Source of the DNA: an uncultured Collinsella sp.
GTDB taxonomy: Bacteria; Actinomycetota; Coriobacteriia; Coriobacteriales; Coriobacteriaceae
NCBI GenBank assembly: GCA_900545445.1
Contig: UQZH01000024.1
Location: 1-29,590, forward strand
Direction: 5' to 3'
Length of the DNA stretch: 29,590 nt
Part shown: positions 8,040-14,755 of the stretch, one piece after another
Numbering within the stretch: position 1 is the stretch's first letter
How the letters are laid out: the number at the start of each line of letters is the position of its first letter
Translations under genes and position numbers: made by a program
The notes under the pieces: generated by a model
Told to the model about the DNA's origin: nothing
Seen by the model: the letters and a program-made list of their open reading frames with translations, nothing else
The model's database searches: none

Positions 8040-8116
8040 TGGTAGCCCGTACCAGATTCGAACTGGTGATCTCCGCCTTGAGAGGGCGGCGTCCTAAACC
8101 GCTAGACGAACGGGCC
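8040..8116 (-). tRNA. tRNA-Glu (CTC), promoter-distal copy
   Basis: The 77-base gene folds as a complete cloverleaf. The acceptor stem is GGCCCGT/ACGGGCT with a G-U first pair, the anticodon arm is CCGCC-CTCTCAA-GGCGG with anticodon CTC (reads GAG), the T-arm contains GTTCGAATC, and CCA is encoded at the 3' end. It is identical over its whole length to the neighbouring copy, 22 bases away. Confidence 0.97.
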
Positions 8117-8138
8117 ATAAGCCTCAGCAGAAAAGAAG

Positions 8139-8215
8139 TGGTAGCCCGTACCAGATTCGAACTGGTGATCTCCGCCTTGAGAGGGCGGCGTCCTAAACCG
8201 CTAGACGAACGGGCC
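8139..8215 (-). tRNA. tRNA-Glu (CTC), promoter-proximal copy
   Basis: Same 77-base sequence as the copy at 8040-8116: anticodon CTC, GTTCGAATC in the T-arm, encoded CCA. It is the first gene of a two-tRNA transcript with a promoter at 8250-8278 and the shared terminator at 7998-8029. Confidence 0.97.
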
Positions 8216-8249
8216 ACATGACATCTGCACTGCCGTGCTGCGAGGACAT

Positions 8250-8278
8250 ATATTACGGGACAAAAAACGCGAGCGCAA
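8250..8278 (-). promoter_or_regulatory. Promoter of the tRNA-Glu pair
   Basis: On the minus strand TTGCGC (8273-8278) and TAATAT (8250-8255) are separated by exactly 17 bases, placing transcription start roughly 25-30 bases before the first tRNA. Confidence 0.65.
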
Positions 8279-8287
8279 GAAGAAATT

Positions 8288-8306
8288 CAAAATTGCCGGA
8301 ATTTTG
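8288..8306. repeat. 19-bp AT-rich palindrome next to the tRNA promoter
   Basis: CAAAATT and AATTTTG form perfect arms around GCCGG. It lies 10 bases upstream of the tRNA -35 element, a position suited to an activator or UP-like site; function unknown. Confidence 0.5.
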
Positions 8307-8345
8307 TCGGGAGGTTATGGAAAGCGCAGTTAAAAGCCACAGCCT

Positions 8346-8378
8346 ATGATTTTTTAAGCCCCGTCCCAGAAAAATCAT
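8346..8378. repeat. AT-rich inverted repeat at the 3' end of cca
   Basis: ATGATTTTT (8346-8354) pairs with AAAAATCAT (8370-8378) around a 15-base GC-rich loop, overlapping the cca stop region. It is a poor fit to a GC-stem terminator but may serve as a 3'-end hairpin for cca. Confidence 0.4.
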
Positions 8379-9769
8379 CCTAGGTTGAGGTGGGCCAGGA
8401 TGGCTTCGCGCTCGTTGGGGACATTGTCCTCGATCACAGCGTCGAGGGCGGCGTTGAGCAGCTGCCCCAGTTCCGGCCCGGGCTTGACGCCGGCGCGGAT
8501 CAAGTCGCCGCCGTTGATGTCAAGCATCTTGAGTGTATAGGGCTCCCCCGCCTCAAGCAGGTCGTGGGCGAGCGAACGCATCTCCTCGATCGTCTCGACG
8601 TAATAGAAGCACGACGGCGCCTTACCCAGCGTATCGGCACGCTTAAGGTCCATAAGCTCGTCAATCAGACGCGGCGTGTCGACGCCCTCGCCCGAAAGCA
8701 AGCGCATCATATTGAGCAAACAGGAACGCTCGGGACGCAACGGCTTATCGTGATACCTGATAAGCAGACACACATCGCGAACCAAATCGTGCGAAAGCGC
8801 CAGACGATCCATAATGGCGCGCGCCTTCTTGGCGCCAAGCTCGGGATGACCGTAAAAGTGACCGCTGCCCGCATGGTCGACCGTAAAGCAATCGGGCTTG
8901 GAGACGTCATGCAAAAACGCTGCCCACATTAAACTCGACGAAGGCGCGACGCCGTCACACAGTGCCAGCTCCCCCGCCACCGTCAACACGCGAGCGATAT
9001 GCTCGTAGACATTAAAGGCATGGTAGACGCTGCGCTGGTCAAACCCACGAGCCGGCGAAAGCTCGGGCACGGCGGCACAAATAAGCTCGGGGTAGCGCAG
9101 CATCGCGTCTCCCCCATGACCGGTCGAAAGAATGCCTTCGAGCTCAATGCCCACGCGCTCGCGTGCCACGGCATCGAGCAGCGGCGAGCACTCGGCAAGC
9201 GCCAGTTTAGTCTTAGGCTCGATCATAAAATCCAAACGACAGGCAAAACGTACCGCGCGTAGCATGCGAAGCGCATCCTCGTTAAAGCGACGCTTGGGAT
9301 CTCCAACGGCACGGATCAGCTTGCGTTCAAGGTCGCCCTGGCCATCGTAGCGGTCGACAAGACCGCGCTGGGGGTGCCAAGCCATGGCGTTAACGGTAAA
9401 GTCACGACGCGCCAGATCGTCTTCAAGCGACGCCGCACGCTCCACACTCTGGGGATGGCGACCATCGGTATAAAAACCATCCAGGCGATACGACGTGACC
9501 TCAATGCGCTCATCGTCACAAATAGCAGTAATGCCGCCAAATTTAATCCCCGACTCAACCACCGCAATGCCGGCGACCTCGAGAGCCGCCTTGGACTCCT
9601 GCCACAGACCACTGCAGCACATGTCGACATCGTGGCTGGGGCGTCCCATCAGGGCGTCACGTACCCAACCGCCCACGAACCAGGCCTCAAGACCGGCTGC
9701 CTCAAGCGCACGTAGCACACGCAGGGAGGCGTCTGAGGGCTGCGTACCGTTGAGCGAAACATTGCACAT
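8375..9769 (-). CDS. cca: CCA tRNA nucleotidyltransferase with HD domain
   Basis: A 464-residue class II CCA-adding enzyme that builds or repairs the tRNA 3' CCA end from CTP and ATP. The head domain has FVGGWVRD (GG at residues 33-34) and the metal-binding DVD at 47-49. DDLARRDFTVNAMAW and the nucleotide-selecting EDALRMLRAVRFACRL follow. A C-terminal HD domain is marked by FLHDVSKPDCF and later HD pairs, giving probable phosphohydrolase activity. The start at 9769 has TAGGAGG 9 bases upstream. It is transcribed away from the fructose locus and towards the tRNA-Glu pair, both of which already encode CCA, so here its role would be repair. Confidence 0.95.
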   Translation of the reverse strand: MCNVSLNGTQPSDASLRVLRALEAAGLEAWFVGGWVRDALMGRPSHDVDMCCSGLWQESKAALEVAGIAVVESGIKFGGITAICDDERIEVTSYRLDGFYTDGRHPQSVERAASLEDDLARRDFTVNAMAWHPQRGLVDRYDGQGDLERKLIRAVGDPKRRFNEDALRMLRAVRFACRLDFMIEPKTKLALAECSPLLDAVARERVGIELEGILSTGHGGDAMLRYPELICAAVPELSPARGFDQRSVYHAFNVYEHIARVLTVAGELALCDGVAPSSSLMWAAFLHDVSKPDCFTVDHAGSGHFYGHPELGAKKARAIMDRLALSHDLVRDVCLLIRYHDKPLRPERSCLLNMMRLLSGEGVDTPRLIDELMDLKRADTLGKAPSCFYYVETIEEMRSLAHDLLEAGEPYTLKMLDINGGDLIRAGVKPGPELGQLLNAALDAVIEDNVPNEREAILAHLNLG

Positions 9770-9905
9770 ACCTATGGCCTCCTACGCATGTAAGCGTTAA
9801 TCGATGGTTCTCAAGAAGTCTAACAAGAAACGAGCATGTGCGCACATGCAATCACGCGGTCAATTCGAACGAACGGGACAGTAAGCGCCACATACGACCA
9901 GAACG

Positions 9906-9936
9906 CAAAAACCCGCCTTGGGAATCCAAAGCGGGT
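9906..9936 (-). terminator. Intrinsic terminator of the first 1-phosphofructokinase gene
   Basis: On the minus strand ACCCGCTTTGG pairs with CCAAGGCGGGT (one G-U) around a short loop, then TTTTT. It starts 25 bases after the stop codon. Confidence 0.9.
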
Positions 9937-9961
9937 GTTCGGCAACGATGTATCGATGCGG

Positions 9962-10894
9962 CTAGCAGACCTGGCGAACCTCGATGTGCTTCTTATATTC
10001 GTCCACCTTGGCAAAATCGCCCAGACCGGGGCACTCCACCACGTTGGCGCCGGTAGCCATCGAGAGGCGCAGGGCGTCCTCGACGCGCTCGGGAGCGTCG
10101 TGCCACACGGACAGGAAGGCGGCCAGCGAGGAATCGCCGGCGCAGACGGTCGACAGCAGCTTGACCTCAAAGGTGCGGTTGGCAAACCAGATATGCTCGC
10201 CGTTGGAGAAGTACGCACCGGCGCCACCAAGGGTCAGCAGCACGTTCTTGGCGCCCTTGGCATGAAGCTCAGCCATTGCGCCCTTAACAGACTCATCGTC
10301 GCCACCGCTCACCTTAATGCCAAAGATGTCAAGCAGCTCGTCGTCATTGGGCTTGATCAGCAGTGGCTCCATGGCAATGAGGTCTGCCAGCTGATGGCTC
10401 GAGATGTCGAGGACGAACTCGGCCCCCTTGGCCTTGACACGGCGCAGGACCTCGGCCAAGAAGCCCTCGGAAGTGTTGGGGGGCAGCGAGCCACTGATGA
10501 CCAGGCAGGTCATGTCATCGAGCGAATCGATAAGATCAAACATCTCCTGTTCGTTGGCAGCATTGATGGCGGCGCCTGCGTTGACCATGTTGTACTCGGT
10601 GTCGGGACCGGCGTTGAGGAATACGTTGACGCGCGTGATGCCGTCAGTCCACACAGGCTTGACAGGCACGCCCAGGGCCTCGGCGCCCTTGACGATAAAC
10701 TCGCCCGAGAAACCGGCAAAAAAGCCCAGGATCGTGGTGTCGACACCGTAGTGATCGAGGGTGAACGAGACGTTGAGACCCTTGCCGTTGGGCGTATAGA
10801 CCGCGTTGCGCGTACGGGTGACGGTGTTGGCGGAAAGACCGTCGCAGGCAATGTTGTAGTCAATGGCAGGATTTGCAGTGAGCGTGTAAATCAT
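9962..10894 (-). CDS. fruK: 1-phosphofructokinase-like PfkB kinase, copy 1
   Basis: A 310-residue PfkB-family sugar kinase, probably converting fructose 1-phosphate made by the neighbouring PTS to fructose 1,6-bisphosphate. The ATG at 10894 has AAAGGA 6-10 bases upstream. The N-terminal MIYTLTANPAIDYNI is typical of FruK/LacC. The substrate loop reads NGKGLNVS where GGKGINVS is usual. LVISGSLPP follows, and the ATP/anion-hole motif is CAGDS at 251-255, with Asp254 the predicted base but Cys in place of the first Gly. It is the last gene of the locus, has its own terminator and probably its own promoter (227-base gap before it). It is about half identical by eye to copy 2. Tagatose-6-phosphate kinase is the main alternative; the PTS context favours FruK. 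Confidence 0.85.
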   Translation of the reverse strand: MIYTLTANPAIDYNIACDGLSANTVTRTRNAVYTPNGKGLNVSFTLDHYGVDTTILGFFAGFSGEFIVKGAEALGVPVKPVWTDGITRVNVFLNAGPDTEYNMVNAGAAINAANEQEMFDLIDSLDDMTCLVISGSLPPNTSEGFLAEVLRRVKAKGAEFVLDISSHQLADLIAMEPLLIKPNDDELLDIFGIKVSGGDDESVKGAMAELHAKGAKNVLLTLGGAGAYFSNGEHIWFANRTFEVKLLSTVCAGDSSLAAFLSVWHDAPERVEDALRLSMATGANVVECPGLGDFAKVDEYKKHIEVRQVC

Positions 10895-10923
10895 GTAAGT
10901 TCCTTTCACAAGGCAACGTGTTA

Positions 10924-10934
10924 ATGAAAGTATA
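10924..10934 (-). promoter_or_regulatory. fruK: Candidate -10 element and TGAAAG word before copy 1 kinase
   Basis: The minus strand reads TATACT at 10929-10934, about 35 bases before the start. The overlapping plus-strand ATGAAAGTAT is nearly the same as ATGAAAGTTT at 16924 in the fruA/regulator spacer. No good -35 hexamer is visible. Supports a separate, regulated promoter after the copy 2 terminator. Confidence 0.4.
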
Positions 10935-11060
10935 TTCCACGCTTCGAGAAAAGGCTATAGCAACTCGGCAAACGGTGTAGAACGCGTGCGGGGCGGCAGC
11001 AAAGCGGCAAGGCGCGGCACAAATACAGGAGCGCTTGCACTGACGCTCATTTGCAATTAA

Positions 11061-11095
11061 CAAAAATGGCGCCCCGGCCAAAATCGGGACGCCAT
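11061..11095 (-). terminator. Intrinsic terminator of the second 1-phosphofructokinase gene
   Basis: On the minus strand ATGGCGTCCCG pairs with CGGGGCGCCAT (one G-U) around an 8-base loop, then TTTTTG. It begins 26 bases after the stop codon and separates the two kinase genes. The rest of the spacer (10935-11060) shows only a small GAGCG/CGCTC repeat. Confidence 0.9.
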
Positions 11096-11121
11096 AGAAC
11101 CACGAATATGTCGTGTATCGC

Positions 11122-12054
11122 TTACTTGCGATCGAGCTTGCGGACAGCAACGCGCTTGCTGTACTCGTCAACGTGACCGAAGTCGCCAATGCCGACGGAC
11201 TCGGCAACGTTGGCGCCGGTGGCCATAGCGAGCTTCATGGCCTCCTCGACGTTGTCGCGATCCCTGTACCACTTGTGCAGGAACGCAGCAAGGGTGCAGT
11301 CGCCGGCGCAGACGGAAGAAACCAGCTTGATGTTGAACTCACGCTTGGCGTACCAGATGTCCTCGCCGTTGGAGAAGTAAGCGTCGCCGCGGCTACCACG
11401 GGTGAGCAGCACGTTCTGAACGCCGGCGTCGTGAGCCATCTTCATGGCAACGCGGACCTCGTCGTCGGTGTCAACCGGCACGCCGAAGATGGCCTTCATC
11501 TCGTGATGGTTCGGCTTGATGAGCAGCGGCTTCTTGTGAGCGAGCTCCTTGAGCTTATCGGAGGACAGGTCCAGGACGACGTCGGCGCCACGGGCCTGAG
11601 CGTGCTCCATGACCTTAGCCAGGAAGTCAGGCGTAGCTTTGGGAGGCACGGAGCCGGAAACGATCAGGCACTCGAGATCGCCCGCGGTGTCCAGGATGTT
11701 GTAGAGCTCCTCCTGGTGCTGCGGCGTGATCGGAGCACCAGGGTTCAGGATGCCGTACTCGTGCTGGCCATCGTTGACGTAGGTGTTAATGCGCGTGATA
11801 CCGTCGGTCCAGACCGGGCGGCAGAGGCAACCCAGGTTCATGACCTCCTCGACGATGAACTTGCCCGTGAAGCCGGCGAAGAAGCCGAGCGCGACGGTGT
11901 CGACGCCCATCTTCTTAAAGGCGAAGGACACGTCGAGGCCCTTGCCGTTAGCCGTGTAGCTGGCCGAGCCGGTGCGGACGTTCTCGTCGGGCTCGAGCGG
12001 AGAGCTCGAAACCGTCATGTCGACAGCCGGGTTAGCGGTTAGCGTGTAGAACAT
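11122..12054 (-). CDS. fruK: 1-phosphofructokinase-like PfkB kinase, copy 2
   Basis: A 310-residue paralogue of the gene at 9962-10894, same family and predicted reaction. Shared landmarks are MFYTLTANPAVDMTV, NGKGLDVSFAF, DTVALGFFAGFTGKFIV, VWTDGITRIN, VSGSVPP, LLIKPNHHE and CAGDC at 249-253 (Asp252 predicted catalytic). Compared with copy 1 it has GKGLDVS for GKGLNVS and CAGDC for CAGDS, so both active-site loops differ. AGGGGG lies upstream of the ATG. The gene starts 74 bases after ptsI, separated by a GC hairpin, and ends in its own terminator. It therefore probably travels with ptsI, while copy 1 is expressed separately. The two may prefer different sugar phosphates. Confidence 0.85.
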   Translation of the reverse strand: MFYTLTANPAVDMTVSSSPLEPDENVRTGSASYTANGKGLDVSFAFKKMGVDTVALGFFAGFTGKFIVEEVMNLGCLCRPVWTDGITRINTYVNDGQHEYGILNPGAPITPQHQEELYNILDTAGDLECLIVSGSVPPKATPDFLAKVMEHAQARGADVVLDLSSDKLKELAHKKPLLIKPNHHEMKAIFGVPVDTDDEVRVAMKMAHDAGVQNVLLTRGSRGDAYFSNGEDIWYAKREFNIKLVSSVCAGDCTLAAFLHKWYRDRDNVEEAMKLAMATGANVAESVGIGDFGHVDEYSKRVAVRKLDRK

Positions 12055-12081
12055 TTACAGTACCCCCTGTATATGTGAGGG

Positions 12082-12111
12082 CCGCGTGGCCGGCCCATTC
12101 CAACCACGCGG
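12082..12111 (-). repeat. GC-rich intercistronic hairpin between ptsI and kinase
   Basis: CCGCGTGG (12082-12089) pairs perfectly with CCACGCGG (12104-12111) around 14 bases. It is not followed by a T-run in the direction of transcription, so it is more likely an RNA-stability or processing hairpin than a terminator. Confidence 0.55.
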
Positions 12112-12128
12112 TTACCTCTGATACCAAA

Positions 12129-13832
12129 TTAGCGAGCAGCGGACTCGAGCAGTGCCTTGACCTCGGCGGCGGTGTTGCAGGCGAGTGCCTTCTCGGCGAG
12201 CTCGTCGCACTCGGCCTTGGTCCACTGGCTGATGGTCTTGCGGGCGCGCAGGATCGACGGAGCGCTCATCGAGAGCTCCTCCAGGCCCCAGCTGATCAGC
12301 AGCGGCTCGAGCAGCGGATCGGCAGCGGCCTCGCCGCACATACCGACCATGATGCCGGCCTTCACACCGCTCTCGATGACGTTCTTGAGCGAGCGGAGCA
12401 CGGCGGGATAGTAAACCTGGTACAGGTTGGAGATGGTGTCGTTACCACGGTCGGCGCACATGGTGTAGCCGATCAGGTCGTTGGTGCCGATGGAGAAGAA
12501 GTCGGCAACCTCGGCAAGACGGTCTGCGAGCAGCGAAGCGGCGGGCGTCTCGACCATGATGCCGACCTCGATGTTCTCGTTGAACTTGCGACCCTCTTCG
12601 GTCAGCTCGGCCTTGCACTGCTCGACGAGCTCCTTGACAGCCAAGACCTCCTCGACGCAGGTGACGAGCGGGATCATGATCTTGACGTCACCGAAGGCGC
12701 TAGCGCGCAGCAGAGCGCGGAGCTGGACCTTGTACTGGTCGGGATTGGCCAGGCAGTAACGCACGGCGCGGAAGCCCATGAAGGGGTTGTCTTCCTTGAC
12801 CATATGCAGATACGGAATCTCCTTGTCGCCACCCACATCGAGCGTGCGGATGATGACCGGAGCACCCTTGAGCGCGCTGGCGACCTTACGGTAGGCGTTG
12901 AACTGCTCCTCCTCGGAAGGAAGCTCAGCAGAGTCCATGAACAGGAACTCGGAGCGGAACAGACCGATGGCCTCGGCGTCGTGATCGAGCGCGTTGGGCA
13001 CGTCATCGGGGTTACCGATGTTGCAGGCGATGATCTTCTTGATGCCATCGGCAGTCACGGACGGCTTGCCACGGAAGGCCTCGAGGGCTGCCTTCTCGGC
13101 AGCGAAGGCCTCGGCCTTGGCGGTGTAGGCGGCGAGCGTCTCCTCGTCGGGATCGGCCTCGACGATACCCTTGCCACCGTCGACGACAACGGTCATGCCG
13201 TTGCGCAGCGCGGTGCAGCTGTTGGAAACCGAAAGGACAGCCGGGATCTCAAGGGCGCGCGCGATGATCGCGGAGTGCGACGTGCGGCCACCGGTCTCGG
13301 TGACGATACCGGCAACGTGGGCCTTATCGATCGTGGCGGTCATGGACGGCGTGAGGTCGTGCACGACAACGACGGTGTTCTCGGGCAGGACGGAGAGGTC
13401 GACGACCTCCTTGCCCAGCAGCTCGGCCAGAATACCGGTACGGATGTCGGCGATGTCGGCCGCGCGCAGACGGAACATCTCGTCGTCCATGGACAGGAAC
13501 ATGTTCTCGAACATGGTCGAGGTGTCCATGAGCGCCTGCTCGGCACAGGTGCCACCGTCAATGGCGGCGTTGATGGCGTCGGTCATGCCCGGGTCCTGAG
13601 CCAGGACAATGTGTCCGCTCATGATCTCGGCCTCGGCCTCGCCCACCGTCTCCTTCATGTGGTCGGCCTGAGCCTGGGTCTTCTCGCAGAAGACCGAAAG
13701 AGCGGACTGATAGCGCTCCTTCTCTGCTGCCGAATCAGCAACCTGGTGCGGCTCAAACGTCAAGTCGGGATCGACGGCGACCATAACGGTGCCGATACCG
13801 ATACCCTCGGAAGCGTTGACTCCCTGATACAT
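12129..13832 (-). CDS. ptsI: PTS enzyme I (phosphoenolpyruvate-protein phosphotransferase)
   Basis: A 567-residue cytoplasmic enzyme that takes phosphate from PEP onto a His and passes it to HPr. The start ATG at 13832 is preferred over an ATG six bases earlier because AGAGG is then 7-9 bases away; homology also begins at MYQGVNASEGIGIG. The swivelling domain contains GGRTSHSAIIARALEIPAV with the phosphorylated His at residue 186. The C-terminal PEP-binding barrel shows LFRSEFLFMD, FRAVRYCLANPDQYKVQLRALLRAS, MIPLVTCVEEV, GIMVETPAASLLAD, FFSIGTNDLIGYTMCADRGN and VGMCGEAAADP with the expected active-site Cys. Length is normal. It lies between ptsH and the second kinase, so this locus encodes its own phosphate relay. 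A hairpin upstream may reduce its expression relative to HPr. Confidence 0.97.
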   Translation of the reverse strand: MYQGVNASEGIGIGTVMVAVDPDLTFEPHQVADSAAEKERYQSALSVFCEKTQAQADHMKETVGEAEAEIMSGHIVLAQDPGMTDAINAAIDGGTCAEQALMDTSTMFENMFLSMDDEMFRLRAADIADIRTGILAELLGKEVVDLSVLPENTVVVVHDLTPSMTATIDKAHVAGIVTETGGRTSHSAIIARALEIPAVLSVSNSCTALRNGMTVVVDGGKGIVEADPDEETLAAYTAKAEAFAAEKAALEAFRGKPSVTADGIKKIIACNIGNPDDVPNALDHDAEAIGLFRSEFLFMDSAELPSEEEQFNAYRKVASALKGAPVIIRTLDVGGDKEIPYLHMVKEDNPFMGFRAVRYCLANPDQYKVQLRALLRASAFGDVKIMIPLVTCVEEVLAVKELVEQCKAELTEEGRKFNENIEVGIMVETPAASLLADRLAEVADFFSIGTNDLIGYTMCADRGNDTISNLYQVYYPAVLRSLKNVIESGVKAGIMVGMCGEAAADPLLEPLLISWGLEELSMSAPSILRARKTISQWTKAECDELAEKALACNTAAEVKALLESAAR

Positions 13833-13883
13833 TCCCATTCCTCTCTCCGTGTCATGTGATAAAGCGTTTTGCCATATCCATGA

Positions 13884-13920
13884 CAAAAGAGCGCAGTTAC
13901 CTTAAAACAGGTCACTGCGC
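13884..13920 (-). terminator. Hairpin with T-rich tail between ptsH and ptsI
   Basis: On the minus strand GCGCAGT and ACTGCGC pair, extended by ACCT/AGGT across one mismatch, and are followed by TCTTTTG. It begins 46 bases after the ptsH stop. The imperfect T-run suggests partial termination, leaving HPr mRNA in excess of enzyme I mRNA. Confidence 0.65.
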
Positions 13921-13965
13921 CCCCAAATATGAACTTAGTTGTTCAACATGCGACCCGTTTGAGTT

Positions 13966-14229
13966 CTACTCGCCAAGACCGCTCTTGATGAGCTCGATGG
14001 CAGCAGCCAGAGCCTCGGCCTCGTCAGCGCCGTCGCACTTGACCTCGACCTCGGTGCCGCAGGGGATACCAGCAGCCATGAGGGCCATCGGGGACTTGCC
14101 GTTGACCTCCTTCTCGGGGGTGACGACCGTCACGTCGCAGGCGTACTTGCCCATGGTGGAGGCGAAGAGGCCAGCCGGACGCATGTGAAGACCCTGAGGA
14201 TTAACGAGGGTAGCCTTCTCAGAAACCAT
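13966..14229 (-). CDS. ptsH: PTS phosphocarrier protein HPr
   Basis: An 87-residue small soluble phosphocarrier that moves phosphate from enzyme I to the EIIA domain of FruA. The motif NPQGLHMRPAG puts the phosphorylated His at residue 15. VNGKSPMALMAAGI places Ser at residue 46, the site used by HPr kinase/phosphorylase in organisms that have it. Length and layout are standard. AAGGAG lies 8-9 bases before the ATG. Upstream is a 526-base spacer with a leader hairpin (14256-14275), a TATAAA word and a large inverted repeat. So ptsH probably starts a ptsH-ptsI-kinase transcript of its own, since fruA ends in a terminator. Confidence 0.97.
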   Translation of the reverse strand: MVSEKATLVNPQGLHMRPAGLFASTMGKYACDVTVVTPEKEVNGKSPMALMAAGIPCGTEVEVKCDGADEAEALAAAIELIKSGLGE

Positions 14230-14255
14230 AATTGACTCCTTTTTTGTGTTTAACC

Positions 14256-14275
14256 CCTGTCGACCATGCGACAGG
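14256..14275. promoter_or_regulatory. Inverted repeat in the ptsH leader
   Basis: CCTGTCG (14256-14262) and CGACAGG (14269-14275) form a perfect 7-base stem with a 6-base loop, 27-46 bases upstream of the ptsH ATG. It could be a leader RNA hairpin or an operator. Confidence 0.5.
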
Positions 14276-14294
14276 AGCCATATTCACGACGTTG

Positions 14295-14300
14295 TTTATA
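14295..14300 (-). promoter_or_regulatory. Candidate -10 element of ptsH
   Basis: The minus strand reads TTAATATAAAC here, the most AT-rich stretch before ptsH. TATAAA is a possible -10, but no -35 at normal spacing is convincing. Confidence 0.3.
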
Positions 14301-14367
14301 TTAACTCACATCAAACTGTTTTTCATTATGTTTCGCACGAATTATTGGACGGATGTCGTTCCTGCAC

Positions 14368-14496
14368 GCTCGCCTGCCTGGCGGGGCGGTTAAGTTTGCT
14401 GCTCTACAGTCCTGCGCAAGACGGAAAGCACATTAAGTGCTTTCCTTTGCGTGCGGAACTCGCGACAAACTTAACCGCCCCGCCAGGCAGGCGAGC
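14368..14496. repeat. 129-bp element with 31-bp perfect inverted arms
   Basis: The left arm (14368-14398) begins GCTCGCCTGCCTGGCGGGGC and the right arm (14466-14496) is its exact reverse complement over all 31 bases. The 67-base centre holds a second perfect hairpin, GGAAAGCAC-ATTAA-GTGCTTTCC, flanked by short CGCAA/TTGCG complementarity. It lies in the non-coding spacer between fruA and ptsH, with no obvious target-site duplication. It resembles a non-autonomous transposon remnant (MITE) or a large structured RNA or terminator; the sequence alone does not decide. Confidence 0.85.
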
Positions 14497-14602
14497 TGCG
14501 GAAACTCGGTCGGTCCAGAGTAATATCGTGAGAACGGAATTCTGGCTGAATATTTATCCGCACGGACGATCCGATAGACAGGCCGCGCTATCCCCTTCTT
14601 CT

Positions 14603-14671
14603 AAGTTGCGGTGAAATAGGGACTGCATTTGGAGTTGAATCGTTTAAACAGTCCCTATTTCACCGCAACTT
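14603..14671. repeat. 69-bp inverted-repeat element, copy 2
   Basis: Perfect 23-bp arms (14603-14625, beginning AAGTTGCGGTGAAATAGGG, and 14649-14671) enclose a 23-base spacer. Arms match copy 1 at 5756-5824 almost base for base while the spacer is unrelated. Here too the right side is followed by a G-rich run (GTGGGAGGGG) and the left side is C-rich, so the stem can extend. It lies downstream of fruA, beyond the fruA terminator. Confidence 0.85.
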
Positions 14672-14683
14672 GTGGGAGGGGTA

Positions 14684-14722
14684 GAAAAAGGGGGGAGGCC
14701 CTGGAGAGGGTCTCCCCCTTTG
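14684..14722 (-). terminator. Intrinsic terminator of fruA
   Basis: On the minus strand AAAGGGGGAGACC pairs with GGCCTCCCCCCTTT around the loop CTCTCCAG (small internal irregularity), followed by TTTTT. It begins 33 bases after the fruA stop and separates fruA from ptsH transcription. Confidence 0.85.
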
Positions 14723-14755
14723 TTACAGAGGCGATATTATTCGCGCGTTGCGGGA

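Noticed and set aside
8032..8221. Short open frames on both strands over 8032-8221 with a repeated peptide
   Set aside because: They are translations of the two identical tRNA-Glu genes.
12075..13859. A 594-codon plus-strand open frame opposite ptsI
   Set aside because: Antisense shadow of enzyme I with biased composition and no ribosome-binding site or domain.
14246..14614. A 122-codon plus-strand frame in the fruA-ptsH spacer
   Set aside because: It runs through the 129-bp inverted repeat, has no ribosome-binding site and no protein-like composition; better explained as non-coding.
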